A stretch of DNA of 64,000 nucleotides from DATCHW01 sp963806045 (GCA_963806045.1 CAWDWP010000001.1:1-64000); one strand, 5' to 3'; shown: positions 8,559-18,643, numbered from the stretch's first letter. The notes: generated by a model not told the origin, from the sequence alone. Translations and numbers: made by a program.

Positions 8559-9362
8559 TTAAAATTCTTTTTTACATACTACTATAAAGTTTTTTGAATC
8601 GCTTGTGAGCGGTTGGCCTTCGGCATCACCGTATATATCGACTAATTTAAGCGGTGACCTTCCGATTAAATTCTCAAGTTCATATCTGAAAAAATATCTC
8701 ATCTTAACATTCCATTCCTCAGATTTTATTTCTTCTTTTTCTTTCCATTCAATTCGCATATTAATCTTGCTCAACTGCTTTATTAAATCTGAGCTGACAC
8801 TTGCAATTCGTACTACTTTAATTCCTGATTCATCTGCACCCTCAAAATCGACCGTTGCTTCGGTTCCTTCGAGCAGGATTTTTAAATCGGGAACGAAAAC
8901 ATCAAATATAAAGACACCTCCCGGATTAAGATGCTTATAAATACAGTTTAATGCTTTTAACTGGTCTTCGACTTCGAGCAGATGAGCGAAAACCCTGAAA
9001 GGAGAAATTATCAGGTCAAATTTTACATCGAGATTCATATCTGTGATGTCTTTAACAATCACTCTGCCCTGATCCTTCCCGTCAAGCTTCTTTCGCAAGA
9101 CATCAATCATCGCAGGGCTGATATCAACTCCGTAAATATCCGCACCGTCTATTAATGCTTTTACAAAAAGCCTTCCTGTTCCGACACCTGCTTCGAGAAT
9201 TTTTCCCTTGGTTTGAGAGATTCTTTTAAAGTATAACGATTCGTCTATTCCGGTTTCAACTTTCGAGTAAATTAAATCATAAAACCGCGCGAAGAATTCC
9301 GGATATTCGTTCTTGTCGTATTTATGCAAATTCGATATGTCGTAAAAGCATTTTACAGGCAT
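8559..9362 (-). CDS. Class I SAM-dependent methyltransferase
   Basis: 267 aa. The SAM-binding fold is shown by motif I (KILEAGVGTGRLFVKAL, about residues 51-67), the acidic strand-2 residue in IYGVDISPAMID and a DLIISPFRVFAHL motif after strand 4. The region FARFYDLIYSK at the N-terminus is typical of small-molecule methyltransferases of this class. The substrate cannot be inferred. The start is the ATG at 9360-9362. The gene diverges from the plus-strand methyltransferase-like gene at 9501 across about 138 bp. Confidence 0.8.
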   Translation of the reverse strand: MPVKCFYDISNLHKYDKNEYPEFFARFYDLIYSKVETGIDESLYFKRISQTKGKILEAGVGTGRLFVKALIDGADIYGVDISPAMIDVLRKKLDGKDQGRVIVKDITDMNLDVKFDLIISPFRVFAHLLEVEDQLKALNCIYKHLNPGGVFIFDVFVPDLKILLEGTEATVDFEGADESGIKVVRIASVSSDLIKQLSKINMRIEWKEKEEIKSEEWNVKMRYFFRYELENLIGRSPLKLVDIYGDAEGQPLTSDSKNFIVVCKKEF

Positions 9363-9500
9363 AATTTTTTATAACTTTTTTCTAATCCATTTAAATAAAG
9401 GATCAGAAGTTTTTACTAAAATTTTAATAGTTAATAATAGTTATAATAAATTTACAATTATATGAATATTTTTTAGCACGGATAATTCTTAATTTGCCGC

Positions 9501-10301
9501 GTGAGAAGATTTCATTTAATTGAGTTTCAGGATTATAGCTGGTTTCCGGCAAAGGTGAGGGAAGGAATAACAGATTACTTAAGGTTTTTCATAAGTTTAT
9601 TCCAATTATACAGCCCCGTCCCCAAAGCTTTAAAAGATACTCTCGATATAACGGGGGAAGAAGAAATCACCGACCTTTGTTCCGGAGGTGGTGGTGAATT
9701 AATTAATATTGTAAAGGAACTTGATAAAATTACAGATAAAAAATACAAAATCACTCTGACTGATAAATTTCCCAACATAGATTCTTTTGAATATATTAGA
9801 AAAAGTTCGGGAAACAGATTTGATTTTATTGAGAGACCAATTGATGCAATTACTTTTTCAAAAGATATTAAAGGGCTAAAAACAATCTTCTCCGCTTTTC
9901 ACCATTTTGATTTTAAAACCGGGAAAAAAGTTTTACAAAATGCAGTTGATAATAAATCCCCTATCGCAATTTTTGATGCTGCGGAAAGAAAATGGCTTTA
10001 TATCTTTTCGGTTTTATTTTCAACTGTTTTTTTTATGTTTTTTTGCACTCCTTTTTTCAAGCCGTTCAAACTTTCAAGAATATTTTTCACATATGTAATA
10101 CCTATGATTCCTGTATTTGGGTTATTTGATGGAATCATTTCAATGCTCAGAATCTACAATCCCGAAGAACTGATGCAAATGGCAATGGAAACAAATTCAA
10201 ATCATTATATCTGGAAGTCCGGTTTGTTGAAAAATAAAATCGGAACGAATGTGACATATCTGATCGGATATCCTAAGCATCGAATAATGATTAATGAGTA
10301 A
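9501..10301 (+). CDS. Methyltransferase-like protein with a membrane segment
   Basis: 266 aa from a GTG start. The first half is a SAM-methyltransferase-like fold with a Gly-rich motif I (ITDLCSGGGGELINIVKEL, about residues 55-73), a strand-2 acidic position (TLTDKFPN) and IFSAFHHFDFKTG. The second half carries an unusual hydrophobic block near residues 165-205 (FSVLFSTVFFMFFCTPFF; YVIPMIPVFGLFDGI). It may therefore be membrane-associated. A lipid or other hydrophobic substrate is possible but unproven. The closest motif match to the divergent gene at 8559 is the general fold only, so the two are not evident duplicates. Confidence 0.65.
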   Translation: MRRFHLIEFQDYSWFPAKVREGITDYLRFFISLFQLYSPVPKALKDTLDITGEEEITDLCSGGGGELINIVKELDKITDKKYKITLTDKFPNIDSFEYIRKSSGNRFDFIERPIDAITFSKDIKGLKTIFSAFHHFDFKTGKKVLQNAVDNKSPIAIFDAAERKWLYIFSVLFSTVFFMFFCTPFFKPFKLSRIFFTYVIPMIPVFGLFDGIISMLRIYNPEELMQMAMETNSNHYIWKSGLLKNKIGTNVTYLIGYPKHRIMINE

Positions 10302-10309
10302 TGAAAATA

Positions 10310-10555
10310 TTAAATTGATAAATTCTTCCGTAGTCGCAGGTCTTTAGTCTGTGATATCTCCTCCCTTGTTGGTATTTCTGCTACTAAGAAAAAACTCTCC
10401 TGGCTGGACTTTCAGCTCCTGACAGTCACAGAACGCGAACAGAATATCACGGATAAAAATAACAGACAAGAGGTCTCCGATTCCTTGCTGTAGAATTAAC
10501 TCTCGTTCCTTTCCGGTTTACGGAACAGCCGGGATGAACTCACAAATTTTTCTAT
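10310..10555. other. Intergenic stretch of repeat-like sequence
   Basis: No gene seen. The stretch is richer in GC and in short inverted words than its surroundings. Examples are CGCAGGTCTTTAGTCTGTGA near 10336-10355, AACGCGAACAGAATATCACG near 10432-10451 and CCGGTTTACGGAACAGCCGG near 10515-10534. These look like pieces of REP-type dispersed repeats rather than regulatory sites of the flanking genes. Confidence 0.4.
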
Positions 10556-10559
10556 TAAC

Positions 10560-11777
10560 TTATTTTTCTAACAGAAAATCAAACAGATTTCTTTGTTTAA
10601 TTCCGTTTCTGTCAATTTTTTGAAACTTATCGAGAGTTAAAACAAATTTCGGATAGTTATCTTTTATAGCTTCAAGCGGTTCAAACTCTCTGTCAATAGT
10701 CTTTTTAGTGTTTAGTAAATATGCTACTTGATAAAAAATTTTCTCGCTGGATTTTTCTGCTATGAAATCAACCTCTTTTCCGTTCAGCTTGCCTATGCTG
10801 ACCTTGAACCCTCTCTTTTTAAGCTCAAGGAAAACTATATTTTCAAGAATTCCCGAAATATCCTTATCCCGGAAACCTATTAGTCCGTTTCTTAAACCTA
10901 TATCACCCATATAATACTTTGCAAGATTCTCGAGATATTTTTTCCCTGTTATATCATATCTTTCCACTATCTTAATCAGGTTAGCGTTAATTAAATGTGA
11001 TATATAACTCAGAACTGTATCTACAGATATTCTTATCTTCTGGGATTTCAGAAAATCTGATATTGCTTTTCCGCTTGTAATGTTTCCGCAATTATCGAAT
11101 ATAAATTTTGTTATGGAAAAAAGATTTGCCGTCTCTCGTATGTTATTTCTTGTTACTACGTCTTTTAAAATTATTGTATTATAAATATTAAATAAATATT
11201 CATAAATAATCTCATCATTCAGTTCAAAATTATGTATTGCAGGCAGACCGCCGTATTTTAAAAACAAATTGAATTCACTTTCAACATCTGTAATATTCCG
11301 TTTCAAAGTCGCCTTTCTGAAATCTAAAAATTCAGAAAATGTAAGCGGAAAAACCTCTATTTCAATATATCTTCCTGATAAATGCGTGGCTAGCTCTTTA
11401 GAAAATAAGTATGCATTTGAACCCGTGATATAAATATCGGCAACTTTTTCTGAAAAAAGTGAGTTCACCGCTTTTTCCCATTTGTTTATCAATTGAACTT
11501 CGTCAATAAACAAAAAGTTCTTTTTATTCGATGAACGGAATTCTTTTTTAACGTAATTATATAGATCATTATAGGTCTTAATAAAATCATATTCCAAAGA
11601 TTCCATGTTGAGGAATATAATCTTATTATCGTTGTGTTTTTTCCGCAGGTGAAGTATTAGCAATTCAAGAAGTTTGCTTTTTCCTACTCGACGCATACCG
11701 GTAATAATCTTAATTACAGGTTTATCGATATATGGAACGATTTTGCCTGTATAAGAATTTCTTTCAATTAATCTCAA
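10560..11777 (-). CDS. DUF4143-type AAA ATPase
   Basis: 405 aa. Walker A is GMRRVGKSKLL (about residues 27-37) and Walker B is NFLFIDEVQLI (about 92-102), followed by YITGSNAYLFSKELATHLSG. The middle is a winged-helix-like segment. The C-terminal DUF4143 region has LELKKRGFKVSIGKLNGKEV then DFIAEKS and IFYQVAYLL, which follows the restriction-endonuclease-like fold seen in this family. Members are widespread, often horizontally transferred and of unclear function. The gene is isolated, and flanked on both sides by repeat-bearing spacers. The length is normal and the frame is intact. Confidence 0.82.
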   Translation of the reverse strand: MRLIERNSYTGKIVPYIDKPVIKIITGMRRVGKSKLLELLILHLRKKHNDNKIIFLNMESLEYDFIKTYNDLYNYVKKEFRSSNKKNFLFIDEVQLINKWEKAVNSLFSEKVADIYITGSNAYLFSKELATHLSGRYIEIEVFPLTFSEFLDFRKATLKRNITDVESEFNLFLKYGGLPAIHNFELNDEIIYEYLFNIYNTIILKDVVTRNNIRETANLFSITKFIFDNCGNITSGKAISDFLKSQKIRISVDTVLSYISHLINANLIKIVERYDITGKKYLENLAKYYMGDIGLRNGLIGFRDKDISGILENIVFLELKKRGFKVSIGKLNGKEVDFIAEKSSEKIFYQVAYLLNTKKTIDREFEPLEAIKDNYPKFVLTLDKFQKIDRNGIKQRNLFDFLLEK

Positions 11778-12085
11778 TATCGTACAATTAAATTATTCGA
11801 CTATATTCGAAATAATTATAAAATAACTTAATAATTTCGATTATACAAGAAATAAAAATTTACGCCGATATCTTCCAGATCGAGCAGATTACGCATAGTC
11901 CTTCGACGAATGATTTCCTGCCAAGGCAGGCTGGCGTCAAGAGACTCTTCGAAAAAAATAATATATTGATCGTGCCCAATTCCCGACAAGCCGGGATCTT
12001 CGAGAGGTGATTTCTTAATTTAAGACTTTACTGGTATCTTTAAACTTTTTTAACCTCTTACGTTTCACTTTTTACAGTCAGTTGA
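11778..12085. other. Intergenic spacer with short palindromes
   Basis: About 300 bp without a gene. It contains CCTGCCAAGGCAGG (11917-11930) and TCCCGACAAGCCGGGA (11981-11996), both short self-complementary words typical of dispersed repeats. It ends with a low-complexity run of the AAAGT/AACCT type near 12040-12075. Confidence 0.45.
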
Positions 12086-13438
12086 TTATAAAATATATTT
12101 TTTTCCTTTTTGGGGAACTAAAACTTTGATTCCCTTGAAGCGGGTGACAATTTCTTTTCCCATTTCTCCTATCGCGTTTTCACTTCCGTGGAGAAGAATG
12201 ATTTTTTCGGGTTTTAATTTTTCTACTATTTTCAACAAACCTGTTCTGTCCGAGTGAGCTGAGAATTTAAAATTCTCTATTCTGCAATAAACATCTGTTC
12301 CTGAATCAATGTAAGAAAAATAAAGTTTTTTATACCGCTTTGCATATTTTATTTTATATCCAGGAGTGTCAGGGTCACAGTAGCTGCAAACTGCGATTCC
12401 GAAATTCTTCCTTGGCAGGAATCTTTTTGCAAGACGAAATGACATCGTACGTTCAATCATCATTCCGCTTGTTGCAAGTATTATCGAAGGATGCTTATAA
12501 AATTCTCCCTTATCGATATCTTCCCTTCTTAATTCTATTGTCTTGATATGACTTAGTTTCAGACCTTCTTCAATTCTCCTGACAATATAATTATACCTGT
12601 CGTATTCCCTGTTAATGAGCTTAGACATCGGGCTTACATATACAGGCGTATGCGGAATTGCATTTGCGGACATCATAGTATCTATTCTTTTAAGCAGTTC
12701 CTGCGCCTTGCCAAGTGCAAACACTGGAATTAAAACAGTACCTCCATCACCTGTGATTTCATTTATAAAATTCGAAAGCCGTTTTTCTTCATCTTTGTAT
12801 GGCGGCAGTATCTCTTCTTCACCGTTTGTTGATTCAAGAATCAGAACATCAACTTTGCCTTTTGGAAGTTCTGCCGCCGGAATCAGGGACTGGTTTCGCA
12901 TATTTATGTCGCCCGTATAAAATATTTTTTTATCACCGGCTTTTATCAGAACGGAAGCCGAACCAAGAATGTGGCCGGCATCGAAAAATTCCAGTGTAAT
13001 CTCTTTGCCTAATTCAATTGTTTTGTTATAATCGTATTGGTTTATAATCATCGGAATCAGGTTAAGCAGTTCGTCAGTATAATACTGAAGAACAGATTTA
13101 TCCCATTCGTTAAGAAATTCTTTCCTGATTATAGTCGATGTATTCAGAAGTGTCACTTCCGCAACTGAAAGTGTCGGCTTGGTTGTATAAACTTTACTAT
13201 AAGGAAACAATTTTAAAAAATACGGAAGAGCTCCGATATGATCGTTGTGAGCGTGGGAAATTATGAGATGCTTAACTGTTTCATCTTTAATGGAAGCATA
13301 ATCCGGGAAAATCTCCATCCCTTTTTTCCGGGGGTGTAAGCCGCAATCAAGAACAATATTTTCTTCACCAGCTCGTAATATATATGAATTGGCACCAATA
13401 TCTTCCCCTCCTCCAAGTATTTCAAAGTTAATTTCCAT
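12086..13438 (-). CDS. Beta-CASP metallo-beta-lactamase-fold RNase-like hydrolase
   Basis: 450 aa. The zinc-binding motif SHAHNDHIGALPYF (about residues 61-74), the later His in FDAGHILGSASVLI and the Asp in FYTGDINMRNQ define a metallo-beta-lactamase fold. The C-terminal motifs FSAHSDRTGLL and IILLHGSENAI, with TSGMMIER between, place it in the beta-CASP group. That group includes CPSF73-like ribonucleases, so it probably processes RNA in the cytoplasm. The gene is monocistronic in appearance and the frame is intact. Which RNA it acts on cannot be read from the sequence. Confidence 0.85.
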   Translation of the reverse strand: MEINFEILGGGEDIGANSYILRAGEENIVLDCGLHPRKKGMEIFPDYASIKDETVKHLIISHAHNDHIGALPYFLKLFPYSKVYTTKPTLSVAEVTLLNTSTIIRKEFLNEWDKSVLQYYTDELLNLIPMIINQYDYNKTIELGKEITLEFFDAGHILGSASVLIKAGDKKIFYTGDINMRNQSLIPAAELPKGKVDVLILESTNGEEEILPPYKDEEKRLSNFINEITGDGGTVLIPVFALGKAQELLKRIDTMMSANAIPHTPVYVSPMSKLINREYDRYNYIVRRIEEGLKLSHIKTIELRREDIDKGEFYKHPSIILATSGMMIERTMSFRLAKRFLPRKNFGIAVCSYCDPDTPGYKIKYAKRYKKLYFSYIDSGTDVYCRIENFKFSAHSDRTGLLKIVEKLKPEKIILLHGSENAIGEMGKEIVTRFKGIKVLVPQKGKKYIL

Positions 13439-13609
13439 TTACGAGGCTCATTTTTAGCAATATATTGATAAAACAATAAAATAAGTTTACTTTTTACTTA
13501 CAAAATGACTTGACGGAAAAATACTTTGTGATTAAAATATTTTAAATTGTATATACTTTATAGATACATTCGTATATCATCTTGGTAAAGATTTTCAATT
13601 GGTCTTTCA

Positions 13610-13675
13610 AAAAAGAACGGTATCGCAGAGTGGCTCTGATATGATCTCAACTGAGTGCCTCAGAGGAACGATACT
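13610..13675. repeat. Structured palindromic repeat
   Basis: GGTATCG near 13619 pairs with CGATAC near 13669. Nested words GAGTGGCTCTGA and TGAGTGCCTCAGAG also lie between. It sits in the spacer between the beta-CASP gene and the MFS pseudogene. It is unlike the family A palindrome and is probably another REP-type repeat. Confidence 0.4.
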
Positions 13676-13734
13676 TTATAGTTTTGACTTTACTTTTGAC
13701 CTTTGACTTGTGACTTTTAACTTTTTAAAATGAA

Positions 13735-15044
13735 TCAATGTCCTCCCCTTCCGGGTTTTGCATTCCATAATTTCAACATCAGAATTGCTCCTATTAAAGA
13801 AAATCCGATTATACTCGGTCCCCAGGAATCCCAGCCAAAATTATCCAAAAGATATCCGATTCCAATACCAAAGCAGCACCTCCTAGATATTGCATCCCAT
13901 CAAACATCCCCGTAGCGGTAGCAGCAGCTCTTTTTCCTCCAAAATCCATGGAGGCTGTACCAGATAGCATCGAATGCACCATACTAATGGCAGCAGAATT
14001 TACTATGAAAGCTACAATTATTAAATTAATATCCTTTATTTGCCATATTACAGCTAGGCATAATATCTGAAGAAAATATCCGATAAAAGCAACCCGGTGT
14101 TCTTCTTGAATTAAACAACCAGTCTCTGTAAAGATTGTTCCTGCGGCAAAAGCTCCTAAAATACCTGCGATAACTACCCCAAAAGCTCCCGTTTGGAAGA
14201 TTGCTGAATCCAACTTTAAATTCTGAGCTTCCTGCATATACCTGGGAAACCATTGTTCAAATCCATGCCGAACGAAGCCGGTACAAAATTCAGCGATAGC
14301 AATCGTGATAGTAATTGGATTTGAAAATACCTTTCTGAAGACATATTTAAAAGTGATGAGTTCTGTATCCCCGCTTGTTGCATCTTGTGTATCGAGAAGG
14401 GGTGAAAGACCAACATCTTCGGGAGAGTTTCTGGTAAAAAGAAACGTCATAAATGACATTATGGCAATAAGCACAGCCGGTAAAAGAAAACCCATTGCCA
14501 GGGTAAAACCGTAACAGCAAATCCTCCTATAAGAAAAATCAGGAACCTCCCGCTTTAATCATTGAGCCAAAGATAGCAGAAAAGACCCCCCGTTCTTTAA
14601 CATGAAACCAGGCAGAATTTACTTTTATCAGGGCTAACGCTGAATACGATTGGAAGTACGCATTCAGCGCCCAGACACTTGCAAAATAACTAAGCAATAG
14701 TGTCCCTGTTCCCAAAAAACCAAGATATGCACCCAAACCAAAGAAAAAATTAAAGATAACTGTTCCGATGAGCCAAAAGCATTGCTTTTCTTCCACGAAT
14801 TCTGTCAGCCACAGGACCATTAAACAACGCAGAGATACCATAAATTGTCAAGGCAGCGGTAATTATAGTTCCAATTGTTGTTTTATCCCAGCCATAAGTA
14901 TCAGATAAGGATTTATTTGCAAAAGAAAGATTATATCTTCCCATATACATAGTGGCATAAGTAATTCCAAGTGTGAGCCTAGTTAAGGGCCTGCTGCATC
15001 TTGAATTGGCGGGAGTGAACTGGTCGAATTAATTCTGTTTCCAT
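13735..15044 (-). pseudogene. MFS (organophosphate:phosphate antiporter-like) transporter, multiply frameshifted
   Basis: The remains of a roughly 436-aa, 12-helix transporter. The N-terminal part has ATMYMGRYNLSFANKSL and GPVADRIRGRKAMLL, the loop-2/3 motif of the organophosphate antiporter branch of the major facilitator superfamily. Later parts (FQSYSALALIKVNSAWF; WFPRYMQEAQN; AATATGMFDGMQYLGG) keep the family order. At least five single-base shifts are needed, near 14985, 14780, 14555, 14500 and 13862, from an ATG at 15042-15044 to a TGA at 13735-13737. Neighbouring long genes are intact, so this is probably real decay. A locally poor assembly remains possible. The substrate is unknown. 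Confidence 0.75.
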
Positions 15045-15089
15045 AAATATAATATGTTTTAACTTTTTTTTATATTATGTAAATATTAT

Positions 15090-15105
15090 TGTTTCACGTG
15101 AAACA
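15090..15105. promoter_or_regulatory. parS-like ParB binding site
   Basis: TGTTTCACGTGAAACA is a perfect 16-bp palindrome identical to the widely conserved bacterial parS form. ParB binds such sites to load condensin and to segregate the chromosome origin. parS sites cluster near oriC. A second site lies 41 bp away. Confidence 0.85.
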
Positions 15106-15130
15106 TACCTTGGTTCCAAGTTCTCAAAAT

Positions 15131-15146
15131 TGTTTCATGTGAAACA
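15131..15146. promoter_or_regulatory. Second parS-like site, one central mismatch
   Basis: TGTTTCATGTGAAACA differs from the first site at one central base (CATGTG for CACGTG). The conserved GTTTCA and TGAAAC half-sites are intact, so ParB binding is plausible. Its close spacing to the first site supports a real parS pair. Confidence 0.75.
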
Positions 15147-15550
15147 ATTCTCCGGCTTTTAGCATATCTATCTGATTATCAGCTATTTACTTGTTTCGTC
15201 GGATTATATACGAACAAATTCGGAGTATAATCTCAAATCTTTTATCAAACCCCTAACCCCTCTGTAAAGAATAAGGTTTCATGGTTGATATTTTAAAATT
15301 CAATTCTTTTTTGGTACGTTATCCGTCTATTTATAATTAGAATCCCATACTATTTCATTAAAACCGACATCGTGTAATGCCTACTAATTAAAATACCGTG
15401 GAAACTGTTTTTGTTAATTTAGTTTCCGTTATCCCTGAGAAAAATCAATTCCCAAATATGTTGATTTTAATAATAAACTTAAATGTTAAATTTTGTTATT
15501 TGCTTAATGTGAAAAGGTTGTTACTAATATGAATACAAACTCTTATCTCA
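15147..15550. other. AT-rich spacer downstream of the parS pair
   Basis: About 400 bp without a supportable gene between the parS pair and the stop of the M1 aminopeptidase gene. No repeat, strong hairpin or conserved reading frame is seen. It may simply be origin-proximal intergenic DNA. Confidence 0.5.
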
Positions 15551-17998
15551 TTATTTGAACATCCCTCCGAGGGTTTTCATTTCGGAATTAGTCCAATGGG
15601 TGTTTTTGTAAACTGTGTTAAAAATATTTTTATTTTCTTCTTTTTGATAGAAATAATCGAATACACCTTTAACTGCTCCGCTTAATCTGTAATTCCAGCT
15701 CAGGTAAGCCTCTAATATATTATACGCAGATTCTTCATCAAGGTAATCGATGTTTTTAAGAGTGTTCAGGGAATTTATTCTTGTTTCAAATTCGTAGCTC
15801 TTGCTTGTGTAGCCAATGAGTTCTCTCAAATAATCATCTTTGCTGATGATTCCGGTTTTATTTTCAAATTTAATTTTTATTTCCAGCCATTTAATCCTTA
15901 TATTTCTCCCCCTCCATCCGACCTCATTTTTTGTTATATCAAGATACTGAGGTGTTTTCTCAATAAAAGAAGCACATAAATTAGTTAAGGCAGATTCAAC
16001 ATTATAATATGCAGAGTCTGTCAGCATCTTCTCATAATCGGTTTGTAATTCTAATGGAACATTCACAATGTCTGTTAAGACGGTTTTCCTCACTAACGGG
16101 CTGGGATCATTAATTGCTTTTCTAATTAAATCATAAATTTCTTTTCCGGAACCTTTGGTTAGCTGGTTTATGATTTCGGATTTATTTAAATGGAAATTTT
16201 CTTTTTCATAACATTTAATTAAGATATTCATTTTTTTATCTAATGGAATATCTTTCATTGCCATTAAAGCGTCATACCTGTCTATCATATTTTCTGCCTC
16301 CATAGCCTGAGCCGATAATTCTTCAAATGTTCTTTCGAAATCCATTTTTTTCAATATTTTTCTATCCGGGTCAAACAATATAAAAGAAATTTCTTTCTCT
16401 GTATCAGGGAAAATTATTTCTTCTTCTTTATTTTCAATTTGAAAAATTCTTTTATCAACAGATTTATCTTTGTAGTGAATTTCAACGACAACCGGCATTT
16501 TAAAAACAGGAATCAATCCTCCTGTTGTATCCTGGATTTGTGAAACATTGATATGGATTTCGTTTTTCTCTTTTGTATACGCAACTTTATAATGCGGCTC
16601 CCCGCCCCTGTAAATCCATTCATCAAAGAACCATTCAAGTGATTTTCCTGTCGCCTCCCGTATCGCCTTCAGAAAATCGGAGGTTTCGACAACAGAGTTT
16701 TTATTTTTTTCAAGATAGTGTTTAATTGAAAGTTTAAATCCTTCATCACCAAGAACATATCTCAACATATCAAGTACAAGCGAACCTTTTGGATAAAAGC
16801 GGTCTGTTCCGCCGTGACTATGCCCTACGGGATAATTATCTTTTTCGGCTGCATTGAATGCACGAACAGTTTCGTTATTTCTTTCGTTTTGATAATAGTC
16901 TTCGCCAAATACTTCTTTTTCAAAAATTTTCGCAAAGTATGTGGCAAAACTCTCTGTAAGCCAGACATCCCTGCCGCGCAGATGAGAGAGATAATTTCCA
17001 AACCACTGGTGAGTAAGTTCGTGGGCGTTTACGTTCACATAATTTCTTCCGAAATATCCCCGCTCATCCACTAATAAAAAATCACCGTACACAGTCGAGG
17101 TTGTGGTTTCCATCGCTCCATACAGATAATCTATAACCGGAACTTCACGATACAGAGGATAAGGATAGGAAAAGCCAAATTCATTATCAAAAAATTCAAA
17201 CATTTTTTCCGTGAATTGATATGTCGGCTCAACGTGATTAGCCAATTCGGGATAATACCACAATTCAAGAGGCAAACCTGAACTTGTTTTTGATTCTTTC
17301 CAGGCATAATCTCCAATAACAAAAGCGGTTGAGAAAAATGGGTGTTCTCTTACCATTTTATAATGCCAGGTTGAAGTATTATCGGCATTATCTTCTACTG
17401 ATATTCTTTCTCCGTTTGAAAGAACTTTATAATTTTTATCAAACGTTATATACATATCGACCGTCAATCTGCCATCATAATAGGGAAGCCAGCCGGATGG
17501 CCTGTGCGCCCAGATTTGCTTACGCTTTATATTCTTTTCATCATCCCAGCCGACAAAATACATTCCTACCGGAGAAATGGGTTTTACGGTATATTCAATC
17601 GTCAAATCGTAAGATTTCTCACGAAATAATGCAGGGGTTCTTATAATTAATTTTTGCTTGTCAATTCTGAAGTTAACATTGACGTCTCCAAGTTTTACAG
17701 ATTGAACTTTCCAGGGTGAACCATTCTCATAATCATCCCGTCTTGGGTTTTCTTCGTAACTCAATATAAATGAAACCGAATCAGTATTATCAAGATAAGG
17801 ATGAAATGTAAAAGTTGTTTTTCCATCTATTTGTCTTTTATATGGCTCGGGTCTGATATATGCCGTAAGATGTTCGATTTTAATGTTATAATCAGGAGCT
17901 TGTGTAGTTTCATCGAATAGATATGTTACGGTTTTATCCTGCGGGTATAGGTTTAGATAAAAGAGAAAAATAAAAATCAGCACCCTGATGGTTTTCAT
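15551..17998 (-). CDS. Secreted M1-family metallo-aminopeptidase
   Basis: 815 aa with an N-terminal signal peptide (IRVLIFIFLFYLNLYPQ). It is a zinc aminopeptidase by two motifs. The exopeptidase motif GAMETTTSTVYGD (about residues 294-306) is followed by HELTHQWFG (about 328-336), with the third zinc ligand in WLTESFATYF 19 residues on. A beta-rich N-terminal domain precedes these, and an alpha-helical, HEAT-like C-terminal part follows (residues 560 to the end). The protein is probably periplasmic and digests peptides. It stands alone on the minus strand, and its frame is intact over 2.4 kb. There is no sorting domain, so it is not a T9SS cargo. Confidence 0.9.
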   Translation of the reverse strand: MKTIRVLIFIFLFYLNLYPQDKTVTYLFDETTQAPDYNIKIEHLTAYIRPEPYKRQIDGKTTFTFHPYLDNTDSVSFILSYEENPRRDDYENGSPWKVQSVKLGDVNVNFRIDKQKLIIRTPALFREKSYDLTIEYTVKPISPVGMYFVGWDDEKNIKRKQIWAHRPSGWLPYYDGRLTVDMYITFDKNYKVLSNGERISVEDNADNTSTWHYKMVREHPFFSTAFVIGDYAWKESKTSSGLPLELWYYPELANHVEPTYQFTEKMFEFFDNEFGFSYPYPLYREVPVIDYLYGAMETTTSTVYGDFLLVDERGYFGRNYVNVNAHELTHQWFGNYLSHLRGRDVWLTESFATYFAKIFEKEVFGEDYYQNERNNETVRAFNAAEKDNYPVGHSHGGTDRFYPKGSLVLDMLRYVLGDEGFKLSIKHYLEKNKNSVVETSDFLKAIREATGKSLEWFFDEWIYRGGEPHYKVAYTKEKNEIHINVSQIQDTTGGLIPVFKMPVVVEIHYKDKSVDKRIFQIENKEEEIIFPDTEKEISFILFDPDRKILKKMDFERTFEELSAQAMEAENMIDRYDALMAMKDIPLDKKMNILIKCYEKENFHLNKSEIINQLTKGSGKEIYDLIRKAINDPSPLVRKTVLTDIVNVPLELQTDYEKMLTDSAYYNVESALTNLCASFIEKTPQYLDITKNEVGWRGRNIRIKWLEIKIKFENKTGIISKDDYLRELIGYTSKSYEFETRINSLNTLKNIDYLDEESAYNILEAYLSWNYRLSGAVKGVFDYFYQKEENKNIFNTVYKNTHWTNSEMKTLGGMFK

Positions 17999-18059
17999 AT
18001 AGAAATATTTAATTACAGTAAAATAGAAATAATTATGTTTTGAACAAATTCAGAAGGGA

Positions 18060-18140
18060 AAAAAGAAGTTGAAGGGTTAAAGGGTTGAAAGGTTAAAAGG
18101 TTAAAAGGTATAAGGTAAAAGGTAAAAGGGTTGGATAGTT
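18060..18140. repeat. Degenerate AAGGTTA/AAAGGT tandem repeat
   Basis: A run of short imperfect units such as GGTTAAAAGGTTAAAAGGTA and AAGGTAAAAGG. It lies upstream of the M1 gene's start and beyond the end of the HepT-like gene. Similar low-complexity words occur near 13685-13725, 24065-24130 and 49330-49370, so it belongs to a dispersed intergenic repeat type. Confidence 0.6.
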
Positions 18141-18192
18141 GAAATAATATTACATGAAGGACACTAAGAAAGAGAGAACAATTCTTTAGTTT

Positions 18193-18643
18193 TTATAGCG
18201 ATTTTAGAAAACCCGTAAGGTTCAATTTAAATCCATCAAATATTGTTCGGATATTAACAATACCTTCTTTAAGCCACACCCATTCGATATTAAAGCTATA
18301 TCCATGAAAAAAATAATGTCTAAATTTTCTTAACAAAGTAAAATGTTCTTTTAAGTTGTCGTCAAATAATAGTGGAAAGGAGTTAAATGTGGGTTTGCAA
18401 AATCTTTTAAATAATTCAATATGCCAATCAGAAGATGAAGGAATTTGTTCGTCATAATATTTTGAAATTCTTTTTAATATATTTTCAACACCGGTATAAA
18501 ATTGTGAGGCAAAAGCGCTTAATGCAGTGATTTGTGTTATATCAGGATTTTTGAATTCCCAGGTCGAGTAATACCGTATCTATTTGTAAGATAATTTTTT
18601 CTATAGAGTCCGTTTCAATTTCAATTTCTTTTTTTAGGTCCAC
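18193..18643 (-). CDS. HepT-like HEPN toxin, one frameshift
   Basis: About 149 aa after correcting one extra base in a C-run near 18558 (GGG on the coding strand). It starts at a GTG that overlaps the 3' end of the MntA-like gene by about 20 bp and ends at TAA 18193-18195. The helical bundle contains RKFRHYFFHGYSF. The R-x4-H motif (RHYFFH) is the HEPN ribonuclease signature. Paired with a minimal nucleotidyltransferase, it forms a HepT/MntA type VII toxin-antitoxin module, in which the antitoxin AMPylates the toxin. With the frameshift the toxin would end after about 30 residues, so it is either inactive here or an assembly error. Confidence 0.72.

Noticed and set aside
13809..14950. Several separate small membrane genes
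   Set aside because: The pieces are consecutive parts of one transporter in different frames and keep the family order.
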